Assembly (NCBI GenBank): GCA_037576195.1
Contig: CM075101.1
Span: 42,470,001 to 42,534,000 of the forward strand
DNA from: Phytoseiulus persimilis
Taxonomy: Eukaryota > Arthropoda > Arachnida > Mesostigmata > Phytoseiidae
Reading direction: 5' to 3'
Length of the DNA stretch: 64,000 bases
Below, piece after piece: positions 36,401 through 48,044 of this stretch. The notes under the pieces were generated by a model, which was not told where the DNA came from, did not search any database, and worked only from the letters and a program-made list of their open reading frames with translations. Positions within the stretch are counted from its first letter, which is position 1; the number at the start of each line of letters is the position of its first letter. A program made the position numbers and the translations under genes.

Positions 36401-39400
36401 CACCAGAGCGCATAAACAGCCAATTTCACCCGCCAAATGTTCAGAGGTCAAGAATAACACTGCTGAGCTAGGCAGCTGGTCAGATTGCCTCATGAGCAGG
36501 AGAATCCACTTGTTCGAGCTCGAGCAGTCACTCAGAGAGCTCCGAGGTCGGCTCTGCTTCAGGAGCTGTATGGCTCCCGATCCCGATGTGAGATTTTAGG
36601 GTTTGACAGAGCAGGGTCAAAAATGGGGCAGCGAGAGAGCTGACGACAAGAGGGTCGTTACCACGAGCAGCGCGGTTTGGGCAATACAGGAACGCGTGCG
36701 AGGCATACCCGCAGCAGATTCTGACAAGACCCAAATCGCCATAATCATCATCGTCACTGCAAACGTTGCGATGCGTCGTTCGTCGAGAAAGTCAGCTGTT
36801 GGCACGACGCGAAGAGATTTGCAAGGAGAGACCCAGCACGTGTTTGCCGCACCCGCCCGGACCATCCATTCAAATGGAAAATACTTGAATCCTTCTCTTG
36901 CACGGCGCAGAACTCGAGACTTGAGGGAACTCATGCAAGCGGTGAAAGTGATACATCAGTTCCGCCAAAAACAAACCTGAAAAGCGGAGGCACAAACGTC
37001 CTCAACAGAAGACTAGGGTATGGACCATTCTGGCAAACATCATTCGCTTCGGGCTTTGAATTTGGCTCCCGCCGATGGGCTCCGGAACACGAGCTATCTC
37101 GTATTTCGTCCGTCTCGATGTTCTTTTGAATATGAAACTTGAATGAAATCGAGCTTCTGCCTGAAGGTCGCCCGCGGAGATATTCCACGGGTTCGCTTGT
37201 CGGGTTTCCCGTTGAGCGAGGTATTTTCCAAGAGGTATGGCACGTTAAACACTCGTTCAAAGCATAAGCTACTCTTTGAGGGAAAGGTAGGATTGTCGAA
37301 AATCTGGGTCTGAGCATTTGAGCGCTCGTTGACGAAGAGCTGAACCGGACACAATACTCACCTCCTGGTAGGGCTTGACGTTATGTTTGTGTATCAAAAC
37401 GACCGCTCTGACGATGAATGACGCGAAAAGATGAAGATGAATCTTGTTCCGAGCGCAACGGAGCCGCCTGTGAAGCAATCGAAAACATCTCACTCGTGGG
37501 ATATGAGGCTCGATCGAGGAAAATGCTCGAGTGACACTCGTGAATTCTCCCCTTATATTACCCTTCCCGGAAGTTTCGCATACACGAGGGAAGCTTCTAG
37601 GGCGTTTCCTCATTGCCGACAGAATGGGAACGTGCTTCGAGAACTCAGCGACGTTCGGAACGATCGCCAAGAAATGTCCGATAAGGATCTAGATGTACCA
37701 AGGACTTATGATTCCGACGCACTCACTTGAGAGATCCGAGCAGCGAGAATGCAAGGAGGAGAAGAAGTAGGGATGTGGCGTATCCGGCGATGGACATCTG
37801 TTTTATGACCGGCAAATGCACCCGGATGAGACGGTAGAGCTCGTCTTCGCTTTCCCAGCCCATCCTTTCCAAATCGCACGCAGAGAAATCCGTTTTCGTG
37901 AACCACGGAGGCTCGCCCAAGGCTACCCACGTGCCGTTTGCACCGCAATAGCGAGCAGCGTATCCTGGAATAGGGGAGATTTTTTGAGAACATTGCAAAC
38001 GACCTCGCATCAGTTTCATCCGATGCATCCGATTCTAGACAACATCGTCGAAATTTGGGGGCTCCCTCCCTCTGAGAGATTTGTGATCGCGGCTCGGTTG
38101 CGATCCAGACTTTTCCCGGAGAAAGGTATGCGATGAAAATATGTCGACTAATACTCATTGACACACAACAGGAGATCAGTCGAACGGCTACATCATGTGC
38201 CACCGATGCCACTCGATCGTTACTGCATCTGACTACTCTAAGAGCTTCCACCATGACCTGAGAGTCGGACTTTGTCCTGGGAGTCAGTTATTCCGTTACC
38301 AGGAGCGTCATCAGCGCCCGGTTCCTCGAAATAACTCAGCTCTGGGAAGAAGGGGAGTTTGGACCCTCCTCCAGGTTCTTGGTTCACATCTCCGCTATTG
38401 GCACCAGCTTCACCTTGTTCGCTTTCTTGAGCTCAACTGTGCTGTCCCCTTCCAATTGATCATGACATCCGAACCGGCATAACTGAGACTAGTCCTCGGA
38501 TTCTGATGTTATGGTGATCATCACCCACAAAGTGCCTACTCCATAACGACCTCATCCTATTCCTCTTCGAACAAGGAGAATATGAGAAGCGCGTGGTTAA
38601 CGATTGAGAGATGCATGTGACGTTCGTAATCGTTAAGGCTCGGAAGATTAGCGGACTCTCCTGCGAGGAACTATGGTATCGGATCGCCCTGCCCCGAGGA
38701 AGTTAGTAAGCATTGTTGGGAGCTCCTTGAGCTTGCCCTGCCGCGAGGACCTTGGTTCAGAACCACCGAGCAGCGCGTCAAGGTCAGGCTTGTCGCGGTT
38801 ATGTCTCATGTTGCCTTCCGCGAGAACCTCACGGAGTGAGGCATTGTTCCATCACACACGCGTCAATATGCAAATGAATGGGCTCTTCTTGCCATCAAAT
38901 GGATTGTCGTTACATCACACAAATCTCGCTCGCCATACCCCTTCCTCCAACGACATTGTCTGCGGCGATGCTTCTCGGTAGCCATATCCGTTTGCGAGCA
39001 TTGCTATTTCGAGAAACCAGTCTCGTGGCTGAGGATGATTAAATCCTATTTATGGAGATCACTGCTGTCCGGAGTCGCCCTGGATACTCTTCAAGGAATC
39101 GGAGTGGATTCCCGACTGGATGTTGGCGAGGAATCGTGACGAACTGCAGTTAGGGAACAGACAATTTTCGGTCGCAACATTTCGAGTCTTCGAGCTTCTA
39201 GAACTTTCAAAGTCACCATATTGACGCCCATTAGCGGTATCAGCCGGGCTCTACAACTTACTGACGCTTTTGCCTGCCGTTCGACGACGAGCATCGTACG
39301 ATGCAGCAGGAGTTCATCGAACCTGTTGGTAATTTTTAGCTTTCAAGCAAGCAATTTTAGCTCCAGAACTATATCCAGTGTTCCGCCTCACGGATGATGC

Positions 39401-41593
39401 TTTGCGCTATGACCTTCCAAGGTTGAGATGGAGTTCTCATATTCCTCGACTTGCGCCTCGTTGGTGGCACGACAGAGCGTGCTTCATTGTTGGAGGCTAA
39501 AACTGGAGAGGATGTGGCTCAGACTGAATCGCTCACAGCCTGTTCTTGGAGACGAAAACGTCCCACGATGACGAAAATTCCGAAATCTCAAGCCAAACAG
39601 TCGGGCGCAGGAACGTATGGTTCGACTCAGAGCGCTGCTTCGCGAGCAGTTTTCGGCGGCGGCAGCGAATAAAAAAACTGCCGCCCCTTTAGTTTCCCCC
39701 AGCTTAGAAGTACAGTACAACCTCGGTTGTTTCAATCATTCGGGCTCAAACCCCGAGTGTTTCAACTCGACACACAGTGTGGGCCCTAGTCTTTCAACCG
39801 TTCCCTGCATCGATGGCAAAACCTGAACATGCCGTTCAGACAGCCCAAACTTCTCCGCTGTCTGGAACGTTCGCTTCTCTCCTGCTGCAGGTAGTATTCC
39901 TAGCAGCTTCAACGGATCTTTCGTTCCATCTCGTAGATCCCCGTATCCTCTGAGCCCCGGTTGAAACTGGCTCCGGCCTAGGCAACTTCACTCCAAGCTC
40001 AAGTGGAAGCAGAGGCTCATATCCTCTCGGGGAGTCGATGCTGCAGGTGATGCGTGTACGGAAAGTTTCGAGCCCCGAGCAATCACTTGCGCGGAAACAT
40101 GTTAACCCTTCTGGAGCTCTGTCTCGCACCTACCGGAAGCGAGGCGGAACGCGCAGTAAATATCCGGTGGCGCGATCCGATCACCCGAGGCTGCGAGCTG
40201 GAGCAACTATGTTTTTCGAGAGACTGTCCCGAACGGCCCCTCCGAGTGGAAAAGCAGCAGGAACGTCCCTAATCTGCAGTCGCGGGAGCCGAGGATCCGA
40301 TGACCGAACGGACGAATGTTTAGGTTCGTCGGTCGGGCAATTCGGCTCAGTCTTTCATTTGGCAATCGACATCAGAAGCCTGTTGAGGATTCTGGGTACT
40401 GGAGGTGGGTCTGCTCCTAATTCCGGGGGCGGGGCAATTTTTCTTCTGACACGTGGCATCGGAACGCTACTTTTGGAGAGAGATATACACTGCGTTGAAA
40501 AGTTGAAGCACACAGTAGGCGTCCAGGAGCCAAGTCACTTCTGTGTCATTCGTGAGGAAATACTTCCAGATCACGTTTCCTGGGAGCTTCGACCAAACTT
40601 TCTCCGGATTGCGGAGAGCTAACAATCCAGAACGGCCCGGGATGTGGAGGTTAAACTGGCGTCTGCACAACGAAAACCATCGGCCTCTATCTCAGAACCG
40701 GAACCATGAGGACCAAAGATTTCCAGGGACCTCTGAGTCCCACTGCAGTGATCTCCGAGTCCTATCTTGGGTTCTGTGGAAGCGATAACACGCGAGAAAA
40801 GAACCCCCCCCCCCCTTCCCTTTATTGGATCGGATTTCCTGCTGAGAATGAATTCCTTCACGCTTATGGTACAAGTTGAATCAGACGATAGGTCGAGGGT
40901 GGAGAAATCGGCGACAGAACCTGATACTAGGAGAAGTTCAGCACGGAAAAGTTCTCAGACTCGCTTGGTCCTGGAAACACCTGTGCCTCCTCGAAGTTTC
41001 CGCTACTAGAACGAGTCTTGTGATTTATTCAGAGTCCTCGTTCTACACCTATAAAACATTTGCCTGCTTTCCCCAGCTTCAGTGGTCCTCCGCGCGTCTG
41101 TTGGTGCATAGAGGAGTTCCGGATCGAACATTGGCGAGAGCTTCCGGCCGTGTGAGATGTGAATGAGGGAATATCTTACCATGGAGCAGCGTCTCGGATA
41201 GTGGTCACAATGACCGAGGCAGTGCGCCGGGCTCAATGACGGGATTCCGTTTGAGTCGAACAGGCAGTACATATGTCTATTGTTCTTGGAGGATAACAGA
41301 TCGAACCTGTCGTCCGTTTGTACTTTATCGCAGCCATTCCGTCATCTTCCGAACAGTGACCAGATTCCTCATCCAGAAGCAAAATGGAACTCGCAATCGA
41401 CGAATATCTCCACCAACCAGCCACTGGCGCTTAGTAGCCGCTAGCGGGGAAACTGGGACACGTTACTTACTCGCTCTCTCGGTATCTGTAGTATTCGGAC
41501 ATCTCTGTAGAACGCCCTGGAAGGCTTCTGTCGCCGGCCAGCACAGGAGGCCGTCCCATATTCGAGGGCAGAGAGCTTTCTCTCCTTCGTACT
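27189..41593 (-). CDS. Class B1 GPCR, parathyroid hormone receptor-like (ten exons)
   Basis: This is a seven-helix plasma-membrane receptor for a peptide hormone, expected to signal through G proteins. Exons are 41593-41471, 37964-37727, 37467-37362, 31748-31586, 31403-31343, 31051-30985, 29590-29499, 29272-29131, 27659-27497 and 27433-27189. All junctions are GT-AG with matching phases and together give 465 codons. The hormone-binding domain shows WDGLLCWPAT, RCP and YCGANGTW. TM2 has NKIHLHLFASFIVRA, TM3 to loop 2 has WILMEGLYLHSLIF, TM4 has GWGLPVPFVVVWAVVRD, TM5 has SIVLNFIFFLNITRV, TM6 has KSTLVLVPLFGAHH, and TM7 has VVALLYCFLNGEVQ. TM3 and extracellular-loop-2 cysteines are present. The motif set is closest to PTH receptors, then to the secretin/VIP group. 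One hormone-domain Cys and the signal peptide are missing, so at least one 5' exon lies upstream of 41593 and was not found. Confidence 0.9.
27497..27659 (-). CDS. Receptor exon I: TM7 and proximal C-tail
   Basis: Bounded by ATTTCAG and GTGAGC. It encodes GSVVALLYCFLNGEVQTEAY, RLLPECVKLKILSLQRRSRD and TTQLTHNRDPRGLQ. YCF.NGEVQ is the class B TM7/helix 8 signature. Confidence 0.92.
29131..29272 (-). CDS. Receptor exon H: TM6 to TM7 start
   Basis: Bounded by CCCCGCAG and GTGAGT. It encodes KWFKSTLVLVPLFGAHHIIL, MVMSIAAVTPLYELYWLYID and QLFTSFQ. KSTLVL.PLFG.H is characteristic of PTH receptors. Confidence 0.92.
29499..29590 (-). CDS. Receptor exon G: TM5 and intracellular loop 3
   Basis: Bounded by ATTTCAG and GTGAGT. 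It encodes LNFIFFLNITRVVFIKMSSS and YEPEARRFKY. In the assembled protein it continues SIV|LNFIFFLN, which closely follows the PTH-receptor TM5 pattern. Confidence 0.9.
30985..31051 (-). CDS. Receptor exon F: extracellular loop 2 to TM5
   Basis: This 67-nt exon is bounded by ATTCTAG and GTAAGT. It encodes CWASDSKWIEWLLRGPITMS and IV. The CW pair and WI..L..GPI pattern match loop 2 of PTH/secretin-type receptors. Confidence 0.9.
31343..31403 (-). CDS. Receptor exon E: TM4
   Basis: This is a 61-nt micro-exon coding for LPVPFVVVWAVVRDIVGNN, which completes GWGLP across the junction. Flanks are TTCCAG acceptor and GTGAGT donor. It is too short to appear as a conventional open reading frame. Confidence 0.9.
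31586..31748 (-). CDS. Receptor exon D: TM3 and start of TM4
   Basis: The acceptor TTTCCAG precedes 31748 and the GTGAGT donor follows 31586. It encodes LDFDCWFLMSIFHYSLMANY, then CWILMEGLYLHSLIFMSVYA and TKFVIMGWG. The Cys of LDFDC should pair with the Cys of exon F. The 5.6-kb intron before it carries a repeat-flanked element (33901-35080). Confidence 0.92.
31749..37361 (-). other. Large intron between receptor exons C and D
   Basis: This 5.6-kb intron holds the inverted-repeat element at 33901-35080. Open frames near 36.2-36.98 kb on both strands show no family motif. I see no nested gene that I can support. Confidence 0.6.
33901..35080. mobile_element. Element with terminal inverted repeats inside a receptor intron
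   Basis: The left end CCTGTTTTCCGTTTTAACGC, followed by AATGGAAAATAGTACTTCCG, is the inverted partner of the right end. Read in reverse complement from 35080, the right end gives CCTAGTTTCCGTTATAACGC and then AACGAAAAATAGTATTTCCG. The arms are about 60 bp and carry internal TTCCGTTATAACG-type words. The 1.06-kb interior has no transposase. The terminal words suggest a non-autonomous Tigger/pogo-like element, by inference. A similar word occurs alone at 52745-52768. Confidence 0.65.
37362..37467 (-). CDS. Receptor exon C: TM2
   Basis: The acceptor TTCACAG precedes 37467 and the GTGAGT donor follows 37362. It encodes RLRCARNKIHLHLFASFIVR and AVVLIHKHNVKPYQE, the first intracellular loop and TM2. 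Phase is 1 in, 0 out. Confidence 0.92.
37727..37964 (-). CDS. Receptor exon B: hormone-receptor domain, second part, and TM1
   Basis: The acceptor CTATTCCAG precedes 37964 and the GTGAGT donor follows 37727. It encodes YAARYCGANGTW (glycosylation site NGT), then DFSACDLERMGWESEDELY, a linker, and the hydrophobic TM1 ending LLLLLLAFSLLGSL. The spacing from the RCP cysteine to the YCG cysteine fits PTH receptors. Confidence 0.92.
37965..41470 (-). other. Large intron between receptor exons A and B
   Basis: This is a 3.5-kb intron. It contains a possible Tigger-type end near 39711 and a 12-base C run near 40804-40815. The 194-codon plus-strand frame (40038-40622) shows no domain. Confidence 0.6.
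39711..39800. repeat. Possible Tigger/pogo-type terminal repeat, solitary
   Basis: CAGTACAACCTCGGTTGTTT with following CAATCATTCGGGCTC and GTGTTTCAACTCGAC fits a CAGT-ACCTCG-type terminus. No inverted partner was found nearby. Confidence 0.3.
41471..41593 (-). CDS. Receptor exon A: hormone-receptor domain, first part
   Basis: The acceptor ACGCAG precedes 41593 and the GTAAGT donor follows 41471. It encodes YEGEKALCPRIWDGLLCWPA and then RCPNTTDTERA. The W-D-x3-C-W motif is the hallmark of the class B extracellular domain. NTT is a possible N-glycosylation site. Entry phase is 2 nt and exit phase 1 nt. Confidence 0.88.
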
Positions 41594-41599
41594 CTGCGT

Positions 41600-44500
41600 T
41601 TGGAAGTTTCAAGCACTCGGACATATTCCTCTCGAAATGTGGCTCGATGACCTTGGTTGAATTGAGGAACGATCCGGGCTTTTGTGTACCATCCTGGAAG
41701 AATATGGAAGTCTTTCATAATCAGCTCTTCGAACATCGTCCTCGAAGGAATATCCTCCTTAACTCCGCTATTCCAGGCGTGTCATGCTGCCGCCAAAGAT
41801 GATGAACAGGCTCCATGTGATAATTTAATGTCGAGGGCGTTAAGAAGCATCCGAAAGATGACATCCTAGTAGAGAGAACTGCAGTGTTCATAGGAGATCG
41901 GAGCCGCTAGCAGGACTGAGCAGAATCTGCTCTTGGAAACCATGGAGCTTTCTGGGCTTATTATCAACGAGGAACTGTAGCGGGGTCGGAGTCAGGTGAG
42001 CCCGTGAAGAGGAACGAGATGTCGGACTGGTCGAATCACGGAAAAAAGTGATGGGAACATGGGAATGAGAGAAAAACGATTCTGCGGCAATGGCGCTACT
42101 CCGTTCGAGTGCGAGTCCATTTGAGCGCAGCATTGATTCGAGCGCGGTTGATTTGACCGTGGTCGGTTTGAGCGCAACTCACTCACTCACGCCGCTGTGA
42201 GTGTGGATAGAAGAAGAGAAAAATCCGTCACCTATTGCGGAGCACTCGACGAACAGAGAGAGCAAGGTTGCTCGAGGGAACATGAAGAGGAGAGAGTGGA
42301 CGACGGCATGAGATACCTCTGTGGCGGCATCCCCTCGTTGAATCAGACGAAGGAACATAGCTAAGCTCGAGGAGGAGGGGTGTTCTTGATGACATTCGAT
42401 GCTCCGGATTTATTCATGGTTAGAACCGCGGACACAATTCGTTCACGAATTTCGTTCGCCAAGAAGCCGCCGCTTCATCAATTCGTCAGCCTCTACTGCC
42501 CCTCGTACACTTTGAGAGATATTTCAGAATTCGCGCTCAAATGCCACGAAGTCATCAGCGGACAACGTCGTGCGAGGTGGACAATGTAATCATTTTCAAC
42601 TCGGCTCTCGCTCCGGGAGGACGAGAGTCGCAAGTGTGAGACTTGCAAAGATCAGCTCACGGGTCTCGATGCGGCCGCGGCCTATATGCCAATCAATGGG
42701 TGCTTTCCTCGATTCCCTATGTTGGATGGAAGAGTGGGGTGGAATAATCGTTTGAGCTGATGGCTTCCAACTTCAAGCGGTTGCGAATACTCGTTCTCCG
42801 GCGTACAGTTAGTGGTTCATGGTCCAGCATGAACCATGAGCTTGTAACGCGTTCATATCCAACCGCGCTCAAATCGACTGACACTTGCGGCGATGCTTTC
42901 ACCGAATGGAACCCAATAATTTCATCAACTGGGTCTCTGTTCTTTCCAACCTCACTGAACAAACACCTTCAAAGAGAGGAATCTTGGTCGCGGAAAGTTT
43001 CTCGTCGTGTGAAATTTGAGACTGAGAGTGAAGTCCGCTACTGAACCCCCCGGTTTGGTTCGTTCCGGGACCCTACATCCTCATGTGAGCCGTGCGTCAA
43101 AATCTTATTTTTGATTCCCCTTCCTGCTTTTGTTCGGTTTCATGAGGTCGAGTGCAATTTGTACTACTTCTCCAATCCGTTGAATTCATCTCTAACTCTA
43201 TCACAAAAGTCACCCAAACGGGCCAGACGCAGACTCGAGGAACGCAGAAATTGGTTCCAGTTTGACATTTGCGTTTCGATTGAGGGTCCTCGGCAACGCT
43301 GTCTGTAGAACCCTTCCCTGAACGAGATCGAGATCGTTTCAGATTTTTTCAATGCCTCACAGATGGGAGCAGCCGCTTGTTGAGCTCCTCCTTGGATTCG
43401 GGACTACGCAACGATGTGCGTCGAGCATACCGAAAGCTCAGACTCGATACCTTGATCCGACTGATTGCACGCTTTCCCTTGCGCCCATCGGATGATGAAG
43501 AAAGCATCCACTGCCGAAATCATCCGTATCGAAATTCCGGAGTCGTTCTGCTTACTCGAATTTTCAATGATCGAGAAGATTCTGCAAGCGGAATCACAAT
43601 CATGTTGGAGCTTTGGAGAACGCGAGGATTTTCGCTGATTCGTCACATTCACCTTGGGAAAAATGCTTCGAAAACCTGAAATCACAGCCAGATTTCGAGG
43701 TACACGTAATCTGCAGCTCCATTTCCACCAGGGCGCACGACTCTCTAGAAGCATCTCAAGTGGATTCTTATACCGTGAGCTCCAAGGTTCTCGGGGAAGG
43801 GGGTTACTGCCGAGACTCCGCGATCGAAGCGATTTTTCCTCCTTTGTCTAAAATTAGAAGTGAGAAAGGCTGGTTTGGCTCGTCGAGATCAGCTTATCGG
43901 TGCGAACGACCTGTCGCGCAGAGGTTGACGAGGGTATCACCTTCGCTAAAATTGCTTCCTGAAAGAGGAAAGCTCTCGCTCACGATGAGCAGGAAGAAGC
44001 CAGCTTTTTTCGCCGATCTCACCAAGACTGTGGCCTAATGCTCATGACGGTAACCCTGAGCGCTGTCCGTCCAGGCGCCACATGGAGTCTTTCTTGTTGC
44101 AGAATACTCTGCAGAATCTGCAGCGAGGAGAGATTCGTGATGAGGGTTCGGAGAACACCAGCACACCAGTCTCATTGTTGTCGACGATTCTCCCCGCAAT
44201 CACGCAACTGATTACTCAAAAAAGTCAGCTTTGCGGCAGACGTGGACTCGTGTACGAAACATCGGACCGGTGAGACCATTGTGGTAATATTTAGCCTCGT
44301 TTATCTCAATCTGTTACCCGCTGTCCAAAGCTCAGTTGTTTCATCTGGGAATATTCTGAAGGAGTTTGCTCCGTCGATCCTGACTAACGAGCTGGGGGAA
44401 AAATGTACAATATTGATCTCGATTCCAGTGCGTTGCCACACGCCCAGGCTTCTGCTATCATGGAATCAAGGTCACAACGAGAGAGAAGTTCACTCTCTGC

Positions 44501-47500
44501 CGCCCAAGATCTGCTCGGAGAGCGACGCGATCGGAGTTTTCCCGGCTTGAAAACGGGTGCGAAGGAGAACGAATGGTTGGAGAAGCGAAAACACACACGG
44601 CATCCTTCTCGGCGGTTATATGCCCCGAAAGCGAAGCGATGGAAGATGGCATGGAAGCTGAATCGCTATTGATTGATGGAAGACCGCGCCCGAGCAGCCG
44701 ATGTCTCTTCCGAGGAGACCTCTCGAGCTCGAAGCTTCTTCGATTATAATAGGCCATCCGCTCGTCCGACGAAACTTACCCACAGTCAGGTTGGGAGGTC
44801 GAGCTCCCAACGAAAAGCGATGACTGATGTTTCTGGAAACCGTCGTAACTCGGATTGAGTATACGCGAATATTTGGGTCTTCCGAGTGCATTCCTCTGTG
44901 TTGAGCCTTTTCAAGACATACTGGGAGCCTCGATGAAAGTATAGTATTCCAGGGTGAAGAGGGATCCATCTTCATCAGTGAGGGTTGCGCTCCCTTAATA
45001 TGGCTGATGGTGCGCAAAGCCCTGGGCTGGGACGAAGTATTGTACGATTCCGTTAACAATACCTCGTTGGATGTCAATGGGTGCAGGGGATCTTTGCATT
45101 CCGCCCCAGGAATCTCCGTCAGACTTTCAACGGCTTCCCCGCTCTCGACCCGTTGGTCAAGTTAGTTTCGCATTGGATTTCAATCTCCACTTCCGTTATG
45201 ATACATTTCCGCTGGCGCACGGCCGGAATCGAATCTCCAACAGGTCGGGGAACGAAATAAAAACTTCCTTTTGTAACTCGAGGGGCTGATGGTGGCTTTG
45301 GTAAGGAGGATAACACATCCGCAGATAAATGTGCTCCAGTAGAGCCTCTCCATAGGATTCACATCAACAGTCATAACTGTATTGGGGACGGCTCTTTGAC
45401 GCAGTCAATGGGCGTTCTCCGATAATTCCCGAGGCCTGCCCCTTCATCCCTCCGAGGTTTCCGGACTCGCGTAACTCCCGCAACACGCCGTGAATGACAT
45501 TTATCCCGTTTTTCGTCCCAGGGTGCGGCATAGAGTTCGAACCGAATTTATCACTAGAACCTGGAAGCTTAGGTGATTTTTCGAAATCATCTTCTCATCG
45601 CAATGGATCGATCCCGAGCGATTGATGGGATGGTTTCAAAAAATCACTCAAACTCCCAGGCCCTATTCATCACCCACAAATGAGACGCGCGAAAGTATGC
45701 TACTTCAGCTCGCTTCCAACAAGGGATTATTTGAATGCCTGTAAATCTCGAGGTATAACAAGCAAGCGGATTACGTGGGGAAGTTGTGGCAATTCCATGA
45801 GCAGGATAGCCTCCCTCCGAGATCTCGATTCGTTACATCATTCGATTCCCTCAAAGCGCCCGGGGTGAATAACGTTTGAATTCTTGAAGCCTCATAGTCA
45901 AACACAGCGGCATTCTATCGATGAAATCTGGACAACTGATGGAAATCGGAAATGTCCATTCGGGCTCGTCGGAAGCTGCCAGGTCGAGTGACGCATTCAG
46001 AGCTCAAACCTGTTTTTGACGCTTTTCCGGCCTCGCAGATCTTTAATTCCCCGGGCAGCCCAAGGATAGCGTGTTGTAGCAGATCTCGAAATTATCCACC
46101 GTACATTAGTCGCGAGACCCCGATCGACACCAGACCGGAACTCGAATTTATGGTTCGCCTGGCTCTGTCCACCGCACATGTATGTGTTAGTCTTTCCTCC
46201 ATCTAACGGGCTTAGCTGGATGGAGCTGCCAAGAAGAAAAGATCGGGAGCCATATCAGATAGTCAGCGAACCGTTGAGTTATTTGAGTTGACATCGATGC
46301 CGACGATCGGGATCCGGCTGGCGGTTTTATGAGAACGAAGAGTTCAGGTCTCCGCGTTCTAATTAGGCCATGGAACACAAGGTGGAGCACTTCCCACGCT
46401 TCCTCCCGAACTTCCTTGAATCTGCAAAGTGAATTTGAAGAAACCTCAAAACGATTCCTCAGCGAGAGGAAACATCCCATCATCATCATCATTGATTTAA
46501 TGGGGAACAACAGGAGTACATGAAGCATCCGTAAGGATACCACAGGGTACTTGATGACTCGGCGCGAATTCGCCATCAGCCGGCTGAATAAATTCCCAAG
46601 GATGAGCTTGTCTCAGAAAGAACCCATCAAGACTCTGTCGTCTCCATCCAGCTTCGCAGTCCCTAACTTTAACGTCCAGATTGAACGACGGAAGTATCTC
46701 CCTGATTCAAGTCGTTATCCCACGGAACTAGGGGCTCGTTCCCTTAATGGGTGCTCTACTTGTCCCTCCTTAGACTCCTCCAAAGGCACGGGCTCTCGGA
46801 GCTGCATTCGGCAAATCCGTGAATCTGAGCCGATGTACGAAATCCGAAGCTGAAGCCAACCGATGGGGAAACCTGAGATAAAAATGAGAGTTTCGCCGAG
46901 AAGCGTCCGCTTCGAAGCAAGTGCTGCTCGTGGGGAATCGTACAAACGGATAATCGTGGATTATCTTTCCTACCACGCGACAGACTTGCGACTCGGATCC
47001 CATGTAGAGGGTTTGATAGGAGTTCAATCCAAGAAGTCCCTCAGAAAGAATGGCCTCGGTGGAACCCGCCGCTCCGCTCAATTTAGTGCGCTCAGAGTAG
47101 GGGAGGTTGGGTGCTCCATGTGTTCCAAAGAGGAGCGAAGAACAGCGTATCCAACTCTCGTCGACATTCCAACGATTCGCTGATCGCGCCGTGTTGCCAG
47201 GATTTATGCTCACTCATGGAGTCGCAGGCCCGTGTTCTCACTCCGATGGCTCAAAGCAGGCTCGTTTCGCGAGCTGAATTTCAGCGAGCTCGACCAGCTC
47301 TGGAGGCGTTGTGCTCGCAGCCTGATCACGTACGACGTCAAAACATTACAAAGCTCAGGATTTATTTCGAATAAGGAACCATAGGTACTCCCAGACGCTA
47401 GGTCGCTACCGCAAGGCGCAATCTAGAACCAACTCGTTGCATATTGGATGTCTCCCAATTCTACAGAAGGCAGTTTTCCCCAAGAAACCAACTTTCATCC

Positions 47501-48040
47501 GACTTTCGGGTGCCCCTTTCCCTCCCCGCCTTCCCCCTCCGAGCTCTCCCCGGGGTTCACAAACAGAGACGAGCCTCGACGTTACCAGAATTAGCGTGGG
47601 ATGGCAAATATAGATCCGACGAGCCCTTGAAGGGAAGCAGAAGCCCCGATGAAAAAGACTTCCATTCGTTATCAGAATAGCTGGAAACATTTGTCTAGCT
47701 CGCTAATTCCCCCGCGAGCACCTGAAACAGACCGTTGTAGGAGCCCACGGCTGTGATCGCATATAGATGGAATGAGCGATCCCTCAATTTGCGTCCTCGG
47801 TTGTTTCCCGACCCCGCGGAGCGAGAGTCGGATCAAGCGCTCAAGGCCCAAAAAGCACTCGACGCTCCGCTCGCGAGGGTAGTCACTGAGCTCATTACCA
47901 GTGGACCAATTCATGCAGTCGGAGGACACCTAATATGTGTTCAGGAATGGTCGCTTTTCTACCCTTCCGATCTGGTGCGCTCGAAGTCTGGCTGGAGCAG
48001 GAGAATCGCTGGCGTTTTTACGGTTGCCCATACGGACTGT
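41600..48040. other. Intergenic DNA upstream of the receptor exons
   Basis: The missing 5' receptor exon should lie here or beyond, but I could not identify it. Candidate hydrophobic or Cys-bearing minus-strand segments occur at 45180-45374 and 46187-46576 without decisive support. A CAT microsatellite lies near 46480-46495. Confidence 0.35.
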
Positions 48041-48044
48041 GAAT

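Noticed and set aside
40038-40622. 194-codon plus-strand frame inside a receptor intron
   Set aside because: Antisense to another open frame and without domain or conserved motif.
46187-46576. Missing N-terminal receptor exon (NSLCRFKEVREEAWEVLH)
   Set aside because: It has a Cys, a helix-like pattern and a nearby TTTGCAG, but no start, signal peptide or matching donor phase could be shown.
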